From positions 980,501 to 1,044,500 of the forward strand of contig JAESUZ010001746.1 in assembly GCA_017311185.1 (NCBI GenBank): a DNA stretch of 64,000 nucleotides, read 5' to 3'. The notes beneath the pieces are model-generated. The model was not told the origin of the DNA. It ran no database searches and saw nothing but the letters and a program-made list of their open reading frames with translations. Numbering within the stretch: position 1 is the first letter of the stretch; each line of letters starts with the position of its first letter. Below, in pieces: positions 35,758-47,988 of this stretch. This DNA is from Proteles cristata cristata (Eukaryota; Chordata; Mammalia; Carnivora; Hyaenidae). Position numbers and translations under genes: made by a program.

Positions 35758-35961
35758 TCCCTTTTTTAAAAAAAATTTTACTTTTGAGAAAGAGCTTGTA
35801 AGTGGAAGTAGGGGAGGGGCAGAGAGAAAGGGGGACAGAAGATCCAAAGGAAACTCCAGGCTGACAGCAGTGAGTCCAATGGGTAACTTAAAATCAGGAA
35901 CCCTCATATCATGACCTGAGCCAAAGTCCAGCGCTCACTGACTGGGCCACCCAGGCGCACC
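35758..35961 (-). mobile_element. CAN SINE, degraded
   Basis: Plus-strand reading runs from a TTTAAAAAAAATTTTACTTTTGAG tail side to GGCCACCCAGGCGCACC. Body is diverged and partly deleted. Confidence 0.88.
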
Positions 35962-36210
35962 TAAAATTTATTTTCTATATCAAAATGCTCAAGTTTCACA
36001 ACCACTGCAGGCTTGATCACAGATTTTGCTTTTTCTGTAAGTTTGCTAATGGTGACTTGTTTGTGCTTTGTGATGTTTCTGTTGGGAATTCATATCTTGA
36101 GAACTTTATTGGAGAGAAATTTTGAGACCAATCTTAAGGAATATTCCTTAAGGGGTGATTTTGGATCGGTTCTCCCAGGGATCATCTGGGGATCACTTTC
36201 AAATTTGAGA

Positions 36211-36407
36211 CTTTTTTTTTTTTTGAGAGACAGAGAGAGTGTGCGCAGCTTGGGGAGGGGCAGGGGGAAAGGGAGAGAAAGAATCTTAAACAGACTCCAT
36301 GCCCAGTGCTTAGCCGGTCTCAGGGGCCCAATCCCATAACCCTGGGATCATGACCTGAGCTGAAATGAAGAGTAAAATGCCTAGTGGACAGAGCCACCCA
36401 GGTGCCC
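36211..36407 (-). mobile_element. CAN SINE
   Basis: The T15 run at 36211-36225 is the reversed A-tail. The copy ends with GAGCCACCCAGGTGCCC, the reversed head. Target duplications are not clear. Confidence 0.9.
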
Positions 36408-38277
36408 TGAGACCAATTTTAAATTATGTTTTTACTTAAAATTTTTCTAGGACCACTACTCAGCATGAAGGAGAGCCCACAAAGAATTCCCTGGGGAGCC
36501 TTGTCTTCCCTTCTCCACACAGAGCAATTTCCAACAGAGATAAACTTACATTACATCTCCTTCTATGGGGTAGAACTTCCTTAAGTTTTGAAAGTCTTGC
36601 TCTGATTCTGAGATACTGATCTGAGCTCTGACCTTGCTAGGATCATGGATCCAATGACCACAGGTTCTATCTCATACCTGTGTGCAGCTCATTAAATCAG
36701 GTTCTAGGCGAAATGGGCATGGTGGCCATGGACATGCACCATTCAAGTCTCCTTCAATGGAATCTGATGCAGAGGCTGAGCTGACTGACCCTGCACTTGT
36801 TCTCTTGAAGCCACACTGCCTAAGCCATACTTCCCCCAGGCTAGTCCCAGCTAATAACTAAGCAAGACAGAACTACTTACTAGTGCCAGTGCACTCTTGC
36901 AGAATACAAGCACCTACGACTTTGGCTAAGGAACTACCCAGCTGTGTAAACAATGACACTTTTTTTTAGAACTATGCTTTCATATAAAGGTCTTCCTACA
37001 CATCCTTCTTCCTTCATAGCTGTGAGACCTGCTTCACAATCCAAAAGCTCTCCCTGTCTTTTCTAGCACCTTCTGCTTGATCCTTCACATGCATTTCCCC
37101 AAAAAACATCTTGCATGCGTAAGCACATCTTAGTGATTAGAGCTGACCTAAGTGGCAAATGGTATTCTAGAACAAGCATAATTCTCTAGAGCAGCATTAT
37201 TTGTCGACTTTCTTTCCAAGAATTACTGACAGCAGCATCAACTCAATAAGTGTGCAGTAAGAAATAAATAATAATAATTTATTTTTAATGGTAGGCATTC
37301 TAGGAGGAAGATTTTTGTTTTTCATATTGCCAAAAATATGCATTGCCAGATTAGCTCTGTATTTTCCTTATCGATTAAAAATAATTAAGGAGACTCTCGG
37401 GCTAAGAACATTAAATGTATTCGTGAGAAGTTTATATGCTAAGTTCTATTTTATCTTGAATATTATCATATTGGAAGGCATGTCAGTATTGGCCTAACAT
37501 TTTCTGAAATTTCAGTGATGCATATATGTGACTGCATCTTAGGCTAATAAAATTGTAAAATTCTCTCTTCCTTTTCACCCGTTTCCATGCCAGTTTTCAC
37601 ATAAACGTGGACATTTTTCTCCTTTTCCCTCTGACCATAAGAAGGTTGGACTAAGTATTGATGGCCATTAACCTTTTAATGACAGCGTCGATTTCATGAG
37701 TTTGGGATTTAACCAGGGTTGACTTGGCAAGGCTTTTATTCTGGGTGAGTGCCCTGCGTCACCCAAATCGTGAGTGCTTTTTGCTTCATGGAACTCTACT
37801 ACTTTTGTTCCCAGAACCAATTATATCTTAGCTAGTCCCTTGCCCCTTTAAGTCTCCTTGATAGTTTTCCTAATAAAATGTGCAGACTGCTTATGTGTGA
37901 TTACTCCTCCTTTCTGGTTTTCCCATTCATAGATAAAGATACAGCATTTACTATCTTCAGCTTTTTACAAACTCACTGTTCTCAGTTGTGCTCAGTAACA
38001 AAATTTCATTGCTCTGGGTGAGCAATGCTCTCAGTCTATTATTTATTATTACTTAACTGTATTAGTATTATTTATTATTACTTAACTATATTTTATTATT
38101 ATTTAACTATTATTTAACTGAAATTCTCTCTTAATGTACTGTCTAAAATTATATGTATATCATTTCTATATGTATATGTATAAATGTCTGTCCGTTTTCC
38201 CATAAGAACAATATAAAATATTGTATCTTTCTGCTACAGAATTTTGAGGTCTAATCCTTATTCCTTTATATGCTGAA
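36408..38277. other. Intronic sequence with a more GC-balanced segment
   Basis: The part at about 36470-37090 is less AT-rich than the surroundings and may be an old LTR-class repeat I cannot name. The remainder includes TTATTA-rich tandem DNA at 38037-38120, listed separately. Confidence 0.4.
38037..38120 (+). repeat. Imperfect tandem repeat (TATTATTACTTAACTATAT-like)
   Basis: The unit, about 30 bases built from TTATTTATTATTACTTAACT, occurs about two and a half times, shortening to ATTATTTAACT at the end. Confidence 0.8.
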
Positions 38278-38936
38278 AGCCTTTGAGGGGCTTTGGCTTT
38301 TGGCTGGAAGAAGGTGAAGGTGTAACTCTCTTTGGTCATTCCAAATCCAGGTTTATCTGATGCCAGCTGCCTCCACCATGCCATTGAGGTCTGACCCCAA
38401 TGGGATCAAGGTCTTATACCTGAGGTGAACCAGCGGGGAAGTCAGTGTCATGTCTGCCGTGGCTGCAAAGATAAGCCTCCCCGTGTCTGTCCAAAAAAGA
38501 TTGGTAATGACATCACCAAAGCTACTGGTAATTGGAAGGAGTTGAGAATTACAGTAAAACTGACCACTCAGAACAGACAGGCCTAGATTGACATGGTACC
38601 TTCTGCCTCTGTCCTGATTATAGAAGCCCTCAAGGCACTTCCAAAAGACAAAAAGAAACAGAAAAAACATTAAGCACCGTGGAAATAGCACTTTTGATGA
38701 GACTGTCAACATTGCCCAACAGATGTAGGACTGATCTTTAGCCAGACAACTCTCTGGAATCCTTAAAGCGATCCTGGGGCCTGCTGCAAGGTTGATGGCC
38801 ATCATCCACATGACATCACAGATGACATCCACAATGGTGCAGTGGGATGCCCAGTTAGTTAAGAATTGTAAAGTAAAATGTTTCATAAAGGATCATTTGA
38901 CAACCAAAAACAATCAAAGACAACCAGCCTTTGAGG
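38278..38936. repeat. 11-bp target-site duplication around the RPL12 retrocopy
   Basis: AGCCTTTGAGG occurs at 38278-38288 and again at 38926-38936, bracketing the processed pseudogene at the places expected for L1-mediated insertion. Confidence 0.85.
38289..38925 (+). pseudogene. RPL12: Processed pseudogene of ribosomal protein L12
   Basis: An intronless copy of the RPL12 mRNA; the parent gene encodes a large-subunit stalk-base protein. The start codon is at 38378-38380, after an 89-base leader ending GCTGCCTCCACC. The stop corresponds to TAA at 38860-38862. Recognisable segments include GATCAAGGTCTTATACCTGA, ACTGACCACTCAGAACAGAC, CTTCTGCCTCTGTCCTGAT and CACTTTTGATGAGACTGTC. The 3' UTR ends with ATAAAGGATCATTTGACAACC and an A-rich remnant. 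It is broken: codon 17 is TGA instead of the Cys codon, a 1-base loss near 38485 shifts the frame, a 1-base gain near 38665 restores it, and 13 bases are missing near 38780. The 485-base coding span against 498 for the parent agrees with these changes. It lies antisense to CDH12 in the intron. Confidence 0.96.
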
Positions 38937-40071
38937 AAATGTTAGCTTTGAGGATTTTTTGAAGACTCTCTCTGAGCAGAAGTGACCTTTGATTTATAAA
39001 TGTGTACTTACCAGGTCCCAGAGTAACTTTTAAGTATACAATTTATAATTAATTCATAATAAAGACTCACTGAATTCTAGTTCTTTTTCAGGGGAAAGAC
39101 CCACAAGCTTGCTCTCATTCACTACATATGGAAAGGTTAGTGAAGATAAGCCGCATTTAAGAAGGATTTCCGGAAAAGCAGCAGGCCCACCATTTCCTCT
39201 GGATATTGGAAATTCTTCCTTAGATTAAGGCAGACCAGCCTAAAGCATTAATCCTCTAACATAAAAAAAATCAAAATCCTGTAGAAATGCTTTTGCAACA
39301 TGCTTTTACAAAGACCTAAAGGCAAAATATTACAAGAAAATGTTCTTTAAATCTTACCAGATTTTTTACTGTAAATACTTTTGTAACTGTAAGGACATTA
39401 TTGATAGTCATTCTTTTCATTACTGGGTACCTTCTTCAAAAAAGCCTAGTGGGAGATATTTTCTTATCCATCTAAAAAGAACAGTTTGTCTTTCTACTGA
39501 GCAAAAACAAGTGTGTGTTTATGTGTGTGTGTGTGTTTACCTTCTCCACAGTCTGATCATGTAACTATATTTTCCATATGTCGATAAATAGAAAACTTAG
39601 AGCTTCATGTACAGCTACTTCTAGAAAAAAAATTCTTCTTGGCTTGAATTTTTCATACTAACTTAGTTCCTGGCTTCATAGAATTTTTTTAACTCTAATT
39701 TTCCCTCCATTCTGATGTCCTTAACCAATTAATTTTATTTTATTTAATTCTGTTAAAATGTATGTAATTATAAGACATATGATCCCTTCCTGAAAAAATC
39801 ATATAATAAGCACATATGCCCAAAAAGATCAATATTCTAGATACAATTTAAATCTCATTCTTTCACATACTATCAAAAAGAATGGAAGGTTTGCTATTTT
39901 ATTATTGTTTACCATATATTTGCTTAGCAAATTAAAAAAGCTAGGGTTTGGAAAACACAACCATTTCTTTAAATATGTTTTACTTTAGGAACTGCCAGAG
40001 TTTATAGCCCTAGCTGATTTTTGTCTCAATAAAGTCAATTCTATTATCAAAGTACAGATTTATGGTTCATT
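38937..40071. other. Intronic sequence with a short GT repeat
   Basis: A (GT)n patch with interruptions lies at 39511-39538. No gene was recognised. Confidence 0.45.
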
Positions 40072-40281
40072 TTTTAATGTTTTTTAAAATATTTATTTTT
40101 GAGGGAAAGAGAGAGAGACAGAGTGCAAGTGGGGAAGGGCAGAAAAAGAGAGGGAGACACAGGATCTGACACAGACTCAGCTGTCAGCACAGAGCCTGAC
40201 ACTGAGCTCGATTTCATGGACCGCAAGATCATGACCTGAGCCAAAGTCAGACACTTAGCCAACTGAGCCAATAGGCACCCC
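40072..40281 (-). mobile_element. CAN SINE
   Basis: Minus-strand copy: TTTTTTAAAATATTTATTTTTGAG on the plus strand, GA-rich middle, and reversed head AACTGAGCCAATAGGCACCCC. Confidence 0.91.
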
Positions 40282-40914
40282 CTAGATTATTGGTTTAAAA
40301 TTAATTGTATTCAAAATTTACATATGTATTTGCATAATTTAAACACACATTATATTTTAGAATCGTTACTTTATTAAAAATCAGTCTACGCATCTAGAGG
40401 GTTTACATTGACATGGAAATTCCCTTTCCCGTTGTTTGCACTGCTTAAACTTAAGAGAGAGAAAAAGTAAGAGATGAAAACTTTTCAGCATTTTACTGTA
40501 ACATAGTTCAAATCATTTAAAAAGTTGGTAGAATAAAAAACTGAGATTACAATAGTGACAAGGAAAATAAATGATTTCTGATATGAAACAGAAAAAAGAC
40601 GAATTAATATATTTTTAATTTCAATTGAATTCTTGAAGTAGAATGAAATAGCTCATCCTTGTCTTTCCAAGTTACAAATTAAATTTCTTTTATTTTTAAA
40701 AGAGTCAAATCTGTTTGACTTTCAGTTGGTAGCTAGGTATACATGAAAAGCTTTCACCCTGATGATTCACCGAACCGCTGAAATGCCCATGTGCAATTCT
40801 GCAGACAATAGTAAGTGCACTTTAGTGGTATAAAAGTATAAAGGATGTTTCTGCACCTTTAATACATTCTATTTACTTGGTGGGGCTAGATAACTATCAA
40901 CAACAGAGAACTGG
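40282..40914. other. Intronic sequence, nothing recognised
   Basis: AT-rich DNA without a recognised feature. Confidence 0.4.
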
Positions 40915-41090
40915 AAGACTGAAAACCTTGATTTCAGTTTAGCCTCTGCTACTTACTAGATATGTGACCAAGGGTAGGTTATTTCATTACTGTCAAACTG
41001 CATTTTCTCTGTGTACCATGAAAATAACAATATTCACCTTTCTTTCACGTGAATTATTGTTAAGACCAAAATGAAATAACGCACATGAAA
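40915..41090 (-). mobile_element. MIR SINE relic
   Basis: CTCTGCTACTTACTAGATATGTGACCAAGGG (40951-40981 region) followed by GGTTATTTCATTACTGTCAA and CTCTGTGTACCATGAAAATAAC is a clear reversed MIR. Confidence 0.8.
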
Positions 41091-41102
41091 ATATAACTGT
41101 AG

Positions 41103-41232
41103 GGGCGCCTGGGGTAGCTCAGTCGATTGAGTGTCTGACTCTTGATTTCTACTTAGGCCCTGGACTCTGGTTCTTGGGCTGGAGCCCCACATCAGGCTCC
41201 ATGCTGCATGGATTCTAAATAAATAAATAAGA
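41103..41232 (+). mobile_element. Short-type CAN SINE
   Basis: GGGGCGCCTGGGGTAGCTCA head, GGAGCCCCACATCAGGCTCC, then directly TCTAAATAAATAAATAAG. The CT-rich body is missing. Flanks share TAACTGTA. Confidence 0.87.
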
Positions 41233-41465
41233 AAGTTTAACTGTAACTTGGTTTTAAGTTATTTTTAAAACTACTTACTAAGTGAAACTTGATACTATAT
41301 AAATATAATAAATTTCATCTCCTTATTTGATAGAGATGAATTCACATGGAAATTTTGCCACAATTTATACCAAGTTAGCAAATGTCAGGAGAGGTGGACA
41401 CATTATATTGATATGTCAAAACATACAGTGAAGGATCTACATATTTAAGGGCTTATATCAGATCC

Positions 41466-41684
41466 TTGGGGCACCCGGATGGCTCAGTTGGTTAAGCGTG
41501 GGACTTTGGCTCAGGTCATGATCTCAAGGTTAGCGTGAGTTCTAGCCCCACATTAGGCTTTGTGCTGACAGCTCAGAGTCTAGAGCCTGCTTCGGATTCT
41601 GTCTCTCTCTCTCTCTTTCTCTGCCTCTTCCCCAATCTCTCTGTCTCTTTCTCAAAAATAAATAAACATTTAAAAACATTTTAA
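41466..41684 (+). mobile_element. CAN SINE with 19-bp TSD
   Basis: Full-length plus-strand copy of the older sequence type (CTTCGGATTCTGTCTCTC). Duplication AAGGGCTTATATCAGATCC at 41447-41465, repeated with one mismatch at 41685-41703. Confidence 0.95.
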
Positions 41685-41703
41685 AAGGGCTTATATTAGA
41701 TCC

Positions 41704-42448
41704 AAAAGATCATGCATGCTTCTCCTTAAATGCTAAAAATATAAATAGATACATAATGGATGGGATATAAATCCCAATAAACATTTATGCAATATTCCAT
41801 AACACATGAGATGCTTAAGAATCTCTAGTATTATGTCTGCTCATACTGACTATGACACATCATTCATAAAAGGAATGCAGGTTAACTTCCCTTTTCTCAG
41901 GTATTTTTAGGATAAAGCACCAAAACACAAACAACAAACAATCCAGTTGTAAGACCCTCTGAGAGAAGGCTTTTAAGATTTCATTGATTTTTTCAAAGAC
42001 TGACTGATTTTTATATTAAGGTAATAAATATTTTTGTGTGGGATCCAGATGCCTTCAGTGGATTGAAATTTCACTTTTCACAGCATTGGCTTCTAGAAAG
42101 AATCATAAAGAAGGAAAAGAGAAGGGACTCTATAACCCAAGAAAGAAACTGCCTTAATCATGTGCAAATAAAATAAGGGAAGAGTTCTGGTTTCATATTT
42201 TCTTGGAATATAATACTTATTTTTGGATAATAATGAAAGCTCACTAAGTACATGTTCATTTAACTATATAGATTTTTCAGGATACATTTAATCTATCTCA
42301 GTTACATTACATGACTTTGTATATCTAGAATTGATATAGGATGTGTATGTGTGTATGCACACACATACACATTTATTCTGTGAATACATAATGAAGGTTA
42401 ATAAGTAAATCCTTTCATTGATGGACAGGTTAAGACTAACTTATTCAT
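41704..42448. other. Intronic sequence, nothing recognised
   Basis: A TGTGTATGTGTGTATGCACA self-complementary patch lies near 42343-42372. No gene was recognised. Confidence 0.4.
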
Positions 42449-42663
42449 GTGGCACCTAGGTAGCTCAGTCAGTTAATTCTCTGAGTCTTGATTTTGGCTC
42501 TGATCATGATCTCACTGTTCATGGGTGAGTTTAAGCCCTGCATCAGGCTCTGCACTGACAGCATGGAGCTGACTTGGGATTTTCACTCTCCCTTTGTCTT
42601 TCTGCCCTTCGTGTCCTCACACACTATCTCTCTCTAAATAAACTTAAAAAAAAAAAAGAGGAG
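42449..42663 (+). mobile_element. CAN SINE, first of a tandem pair
   Basis: TGGCACCTAGGTAGCTCAGT head, diverged CT body, tail CTAAATAAACTTAAAAAAAAAAAAGAGG. The next SINE begins immediately after this tail. Confidence 0.9.
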
Positions 42664-42885
42664 GGGCACCGGGGTGGCTCAGTTGGTTGAGCATCTGACT
42701 CCAGCTCAGGTCATGATCTCATGGCTTGTGAGTTCGAGCCCTGCGTCAGGCTCTGTGTTGACAAACAACTCAGAGCCTAGAGCCTGGTTAAGATTCTCTA
42801 TTTCCCTCTCTCTCTGTCCCTCCCCTGCTCATGCTCTGCCCCTCTCTGTCTCTCAAAAAAAATAATGGTAAAAAATATTACAAAA
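42664..42885 (+). mobile_element. CAN SINE, second of a tandem pair
   Basis: GGGGCACCGGGGTGGCTCAG head to an A-rich end at about 42885. An AAAAAAAGAGG-like sequence ends both copies, as expected if this one inserted into the A-tail of the first and duplicated it. Confidence 0.92.
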
Positions 42886-42895
42886 AAAGAGGAAT

Positions 42896-45554
42896 GACTG
42901 ACTCATTTAAGGTAGGTCAGGTTCCACTTGTGCTAGCTGTTAATGAATCAGTGTTAAATGGCAGCATGTAATGGAGTCATCCTACTACATAAAAAGAAGC
43001 ATAGTTAAAAAGTTTAAATCATTAACAGCCTCATTCATTTGCCTTCCAAGTTACCTGTGCTATCTGGTCTGCCACAAATCATTTAGCTTAAAAAAATTAT
43101 AGTCCTCACATCATGATCATTTTCAGATTCTCATGGTATGGCTCCCAAAGTATGTCTATGTTTGATGATATTGAATTTCAACAGGGAAAATATGCGTGAG
43201 AGACAAGAACTTCGAAGTATTTAATATTTATGGAGAATATGCCAAATTTTAAATATGCATACATTAGACCTAAATGATGTAGCTGAAGCAGAAATCCTAT
43301 AAATATAAGCATATTCATTAATATCCTGATAAATTTTCTCATAAATGTAAGGAAGCAGAAATAATGGGATATTTTCCAAAGATTCAAAGCAAGAAATAAA
43401 CTGGGGGAATGTTTGCTCAACCATTAATTGTGAATGAATCTTTCTTGTTTTCTCACAGTTAATTTTGTTTAATTAGGAGATGACATTACCTAAATTTGAC
43501 ATTAAATATCATTTCAAAGAGAAAAGACAGTATGTCGTTGACATACTGTGTTTTTCCTATTAAAAAAATATTTACCTCGTTTGTGTTTAGTACACATTTT
43601 TATGTTGCATACTTTTGCCTTGAAAGCGATGCTTTCAAATTTTAGAATACAGTAGCTGATCACAAAGTAGAGATATACATATTGCACCAATTCCTTTGAA
43701 AATTAGTGCTAACATAGCATGAGGGAAATGTAATTCAACTAGAGAAATGAAAATTTACATTTTTTATCTCTGAAACTGAACACTGATTCTCTGAAAATCA
43801 TTTGCATTAATAAAATCTGTCAAAATGTGTTGAATATATGCAACATTTAGACAAATGTCACCATTATCTTTTGCTCAGACATGGTTTGAGGCCCATGTTC
43901 ATCATGTCCTTTATTATATCATCCATGCATATTAAGACTACAAATGACTTTCAGCTACTTAAATACATAATCATGATATAATGTCCATGGCTTTATAGAG
44001 TTCCTGCATAATGTTGCATATATTCTTCTTTTCGACTTACTTAGTTCTTTCACAGTGAAGTACTGTGACAGATAGTTATATCAGAGATTTCTGAAGCAAA
44101 TAAATGGTATATATTCATTCAGCTTACAAAATCATATTGAATGCTCAAAGATGGTCAAAAAAAGAAAAAATGACAAACTTACTTGAAAAAGATATTTCAT
44201 TTAATACCATATGCTTATAATATGTATTTCTTTTTTTTTTCTTTTTTTTTTTTTTTTAGGTAAGGGGACTAAGGAATTTGCTTAACATCAACCTACTTGG
44301 TAGAAATCAATTATTATCTGGTTATGCAAGACAGCATCACAATTATATATAATATTCTCTTAGAATTGTATGTGTATGTGTGTGTATATAAAATTTGTTA
44401 TTAAACAATGGCCTTTGATAATATCTAGAATGAATCAGATTAATTATGAATGTCATTGTTTTGAAATTGCAGTTGTTCATGGATATTTTTGTCACTGAAT
44501 CTGGAAGCCAAAATGGAAGCAATATGATAGTTTCTTCAGATTTCAGTATGTGGCTGATAGTAATGGTTTAAAAATGCAGGCCATTTTTGTGATACTTGCT
44601 AATCATCATTGATTGATTGTAGTCAGATGCATAGAAGCTTGTATAAGCCAAATATTTTGTAATTTTTCTGTCCTTGCTTTGTAGAATCATTTGTATGTGA
44701 TGTTAAAAGTTCTCTGGTTGAACCTTCACTCAGGATAGGAATATCTTACACAACAATACTTGCATTTATCCCATTCCCCTTCAGTGATTTTTACTCTTCT
44801 TTGAAGTCAACCTTTGCACTTATAGACAGCTCTGACTGGCATGTCATTGTGCTGTCCAAAGAAGTCCATATTTTTCTTCAGTAACTGGAGTTATTGAAAC
44901 TACATTTATTGATCTTGTTTACTTTCACTGCTAGACTCCTCTGTCAGCCCATTTCAGTTTTTATGAAAACTGACTCTGCACCATCCAAAGGAAGATCCCA
45001 GAGTCTGTTTCCGCTCTGTGTCCCTCTATCACCAATTGAATCTGACTGGATGAAGAGCAGATAACTTAGACCTCGGTTGCCTTGCTTTGGACCTAGCATC
45101 CTTTCTTTTTTTCTCTCCTCTTTTTCCCTGCACCCTACCTTTTGATAATGATTTTCCCTTTGAATCTTGACTTATGGATAACTCTTAAGCCTTACAGAAA
45201 TAGCTCTAAAAATAACTGTCCTGAGAGTGTTCGGAAAAGGATTTCTGACAAATGATCCGAAACGAGGGACATCAAAAACTAGGACAATATAATTGTGCCA
45301 ACCATGACATTAGTATCAGTTAAAGATGAAGAAAACCAGGACCTGTGCTAGACTTTGAGGCCACATACCTATCTCTCTTCACTCACTGAAAACACATATC
45401 CAGCTGTGAAGGAATTATGTGGTCTCCAGATAATTCTCACTGTACATCAGCTGAATAAAGTCTTTAATCTCCATTTGAGTAATAGCTTTTTTTTTTTTCT
45501 CCAAAATGAATCTATTTTCTGTGAAATTTGGACAGGAGCATAGAGAGACCAAAG
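42896..45554. other. Intronic sequence, nothing recognised
   Basis: 2.7 kb with T-runs at 44231-44258 and 45487-45499. The sequence after 44258 (AGGTAAGGGGACTAAGG) could be a MIR scrap. No gene was called. Confidence 0.4.
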
Positions 45555-45690
45555 GGTGCCTGGGTGACTCTTGATTTTAGCTCAGGTCATGATCCCATGA
45601 TCGTGACATAGGGCCCTGTGTCAGGCACTATGCTGAACATGGAGCCTGCTTAGGATACTCTCTCTCTCAAAAAAATTATTTATAAAAGAG
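45555..45690 (+). mobile_element. CAN SINE, internally deleted
   Basis: GGGTGCCTGGGTGACTCTTG joins the head directly to the GACTCTTGATTT block, so part of the tRNA-like region is gone. A short TCTCTCTCAAAAAAATTATTT tail side remains. Confidence 0.85.
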
Positions 45691-46339
45691 ACTCATCTCC
45701 AGAAATGTCCTTCTATTGAATGGAGTAGATATAAACTTGGGGGTGAAGAATGTCACACAGAGAAGCAAATAAAAAGAAAAGGCTAGAGAGAGAAGGAGGT
45801 TGAAAATGAGCAGATGCAGGGATTATCAAGGTTGCTTTTGATTTTTCTTTTTTTTTCTTTGCCTTTTATAATTATTTAGCCCAGGTTATCTGCTTTTCTT
45901 CAATATTAAGAAAGTATAGTATTATTCCAATAAATATCTTTGCTTTTCTTGATGAGGCTAGTTTGAAGTGCTTCCATTTTTAAATCCAAAAGCAACTTAA
46001 CACACAGTTTTGAAAACACAAATCTCCTTTCCTATGGTCAAGGCCGATCAGAGTGCACCCTAAAATGACTTAGAAGAACTCACTGCAAAAGGACTATTAA
46101 CCAAGTGTTTATTGCCTCACCATTTCAAAAATGCTTACTATTAATAAATCTTAACACAATCTGTAAGAACTGTTATGTGATCTCAGTTGCACAGGGGGAG
46201 GATCAACTGGGTAAATGTAACTTAAAACACAATACGAGTTCTGTGATGACAGTGATATTTCCTATTTGGATCACTGTGAATTGAGCACAGGTTGGGACAT
46301 AATAATAGTTGTTGAATAAATGAAAAATTAACAGATGTA
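45691..46339. other. Intronic sequence, nothing recognised
   Basis: No gene or confident repeat was recognised. Confidence 0.4.
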
Positions 46340-46531
46340 AATGTGTATTTATTTATTTTGATAGGGAGAGAGCCCAAGTGGGGGAGAGGAACAAAGAGAG
46401 AAGGAGAGATCATCTCAAGCAACTCCACACACAGCACAGAGCCCAATGTGGGGCTCGATCCCACAACCATGAGATTATGACATGAGTGGATATCAAGAGT
46501 CACTTAACTGACTGAGCCACCCAGGCACCCC
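46340..46531 (-). mobile_element. CAN SINE
   Basis: Minus-strand copy from GTGTATTTATTTATTTTGAT to ACTGAGCCACCCAGGCACCCC on the plus strand. No clear target duplication. Confidence 0.91.
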
Positions 46532-47365
46532 AGGACATGCATAAAGTTCTTTAGATTAGAAGTGAAACTGTCTGAATTGAAATGAGACTATGTTTCTTGT
46601 TAGATCTTGCATAAGTAGGCAAGGAGCTTTGTGTGTGGTCAGGTGCATGGAAATCATTGAAATATTTAACCAATATATTAAAGTATATTCTACACAGCTA
46701 GGACTTTCAAGTCTTAGAATACCAGTGAATCAGTGGTAACATTTATCCAAATATGATCTATTGAAGGCTCGGGCTATTAGTGTTAAGCACAGACATGTTT
46801 CAATGACCTACTGAAAAACAGAAATATTTTAATGTTTCCAGTTTTATCATTTATATAAGATTGTACAAATACATACATATTATATATATGTGTATATGTA
46901 TATACATATCACATATGTGCTGCCCTGCCTCAGCACAGGTCCTGTTCTGTATGTTGGAGAAAGACCTACAATTATGATGATATATATTTGCCTTCCTATA
47001 TCTTCTGTTTAGGTGGGGAATAGAGAAGTAAATAAATACATATACTAAAGGGTATATTTAATAAATTTAAAACATCATTAAGAACTATTTGTGTTTAGAC
47101 TCAAAGTGTGTGTCCTTGGCCCATGGTTTTGGCCATTAGAACTGTACCATTCATTGAATTGAGAAAATAACGCATAGCATTTCAGATAAACACAACAACA
47201 ACAAAACCCATACATGAGCACTTAGGATAGAAACACTGGAATAATCTTCTGGGAGCACAAAATAATTTGATCTGACATGAGTTTCATATAAATTTGGAGA
47301 TAGAAGATTAAGAAAACTAACAACAATGCACAATGGAGTAACTACTATATAACAAAGGGTAGTAA
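46532..47365. other. Intronic sequence with an alternating purine-pyrimidine patch
   Basis: TATATATATGTGTATATGTA-type sequence lies at 46870-46918. No gene was recognised. Confidence 0.4.
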
Positions 47366-47562
47366 TCTGCTCAAGCCACCTTAACAAAATACCACAGGCT
47401 CAGTGGCATATATAACAAACATATTTCTCAAGATTCTATGGGTTCAGAAATCCAAGATCAAGGTGGCATCAGATTCATTTCCTAGTAAGAACTGTCTGGC
47501 TTACATATGGCTGCCTTCTTGATACATTCTCACCTGGTCTTTCTTCAGTGTGTGTGTGCTGA

Positions 47563-47606
<44 letters not shown>

Positions 47607-47753
47607 TCTTATAAAGCCATCAATCCTATGGGATTAGGGTCCTATCCTTACAAACTCATTTAATCCCAATTACCTCCAAATACAGTTACATGCCATAGAG
47701 GTTAGGACTTCCACGTATGAAATGTGGGGAGCATACAATTCAATCCATAGCAC
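47366..47753 (-). mobile_element. MLT1 (MaLR) solo LTR, minus strand
   Basis: The plus strand reads the reverse of an MLT1 LTR: TTAACAAAATACCACAGGCT, AGAAATCCAAGATCAAGGTG, TATGGCTGCCTTCTTG, then TCTCTTCTTATAAAGCCATC, CCAATTACCTCCAAATACAG and the end AATTCAATCCATAGCA. A (CT)n run at 47566-47600 has expanded inside it. No internal genes. Confidence 0.88.
47566..47600 (+). repeat. (CT)n microsatellite inside an LTR
   Basis: About 17 CT units lie where MLT1 LTRs normally have a short TCTCTG segment, suggesting expansion after insertion. Confidence 0.92.
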
Positions 47754-47803
47754 AAGGATTCTGGTAAGGTCCTTGCATAAAGTATTTATTTAAATAATCT
47801 TAA

Positions 47804-47988
47804 AAGGGCACCTGGGTGGCTCAGTTGGTTAAGGATCTGACTCTTGATTTCAGCTTAGGTCATGATCGCATGGTCCTGAGATCGAGGTACGTACCCTAGG
47901 CTCCTTATTGGGTGTGTCAACTGCTTGAGATTCTCTGTCTTCTCCTGCTCCCCCTCCCCCACATGTCTCAAAACTTGAAAAAAAATCT
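47804..47988 (+). mobile_element. CAN SINE
   Basis: GGGCACCTGGGTGGCTCAGT head, diverged middle with TCTTCTCCTGCTCCCCCTCC, A-rich tail. Flanks share AATCTTAA-type sequence. Confidence 0.91.

Noticed and set aside
38353..38886. 177-codon minus-strand open frame, the longest in the window
   Set aside because: It is the antisense of the RPL12 pseudogene; the plus-strand match explains the sequence completely.
26299..42865. Recurring small proteins starting MAQ(S/L)VKHP or MAQLVEHL
   Set aside because: They are chance frames across CAN SINE heads and recur with every copy (26299, 42674, and reversed at 15894, 40074, 185).
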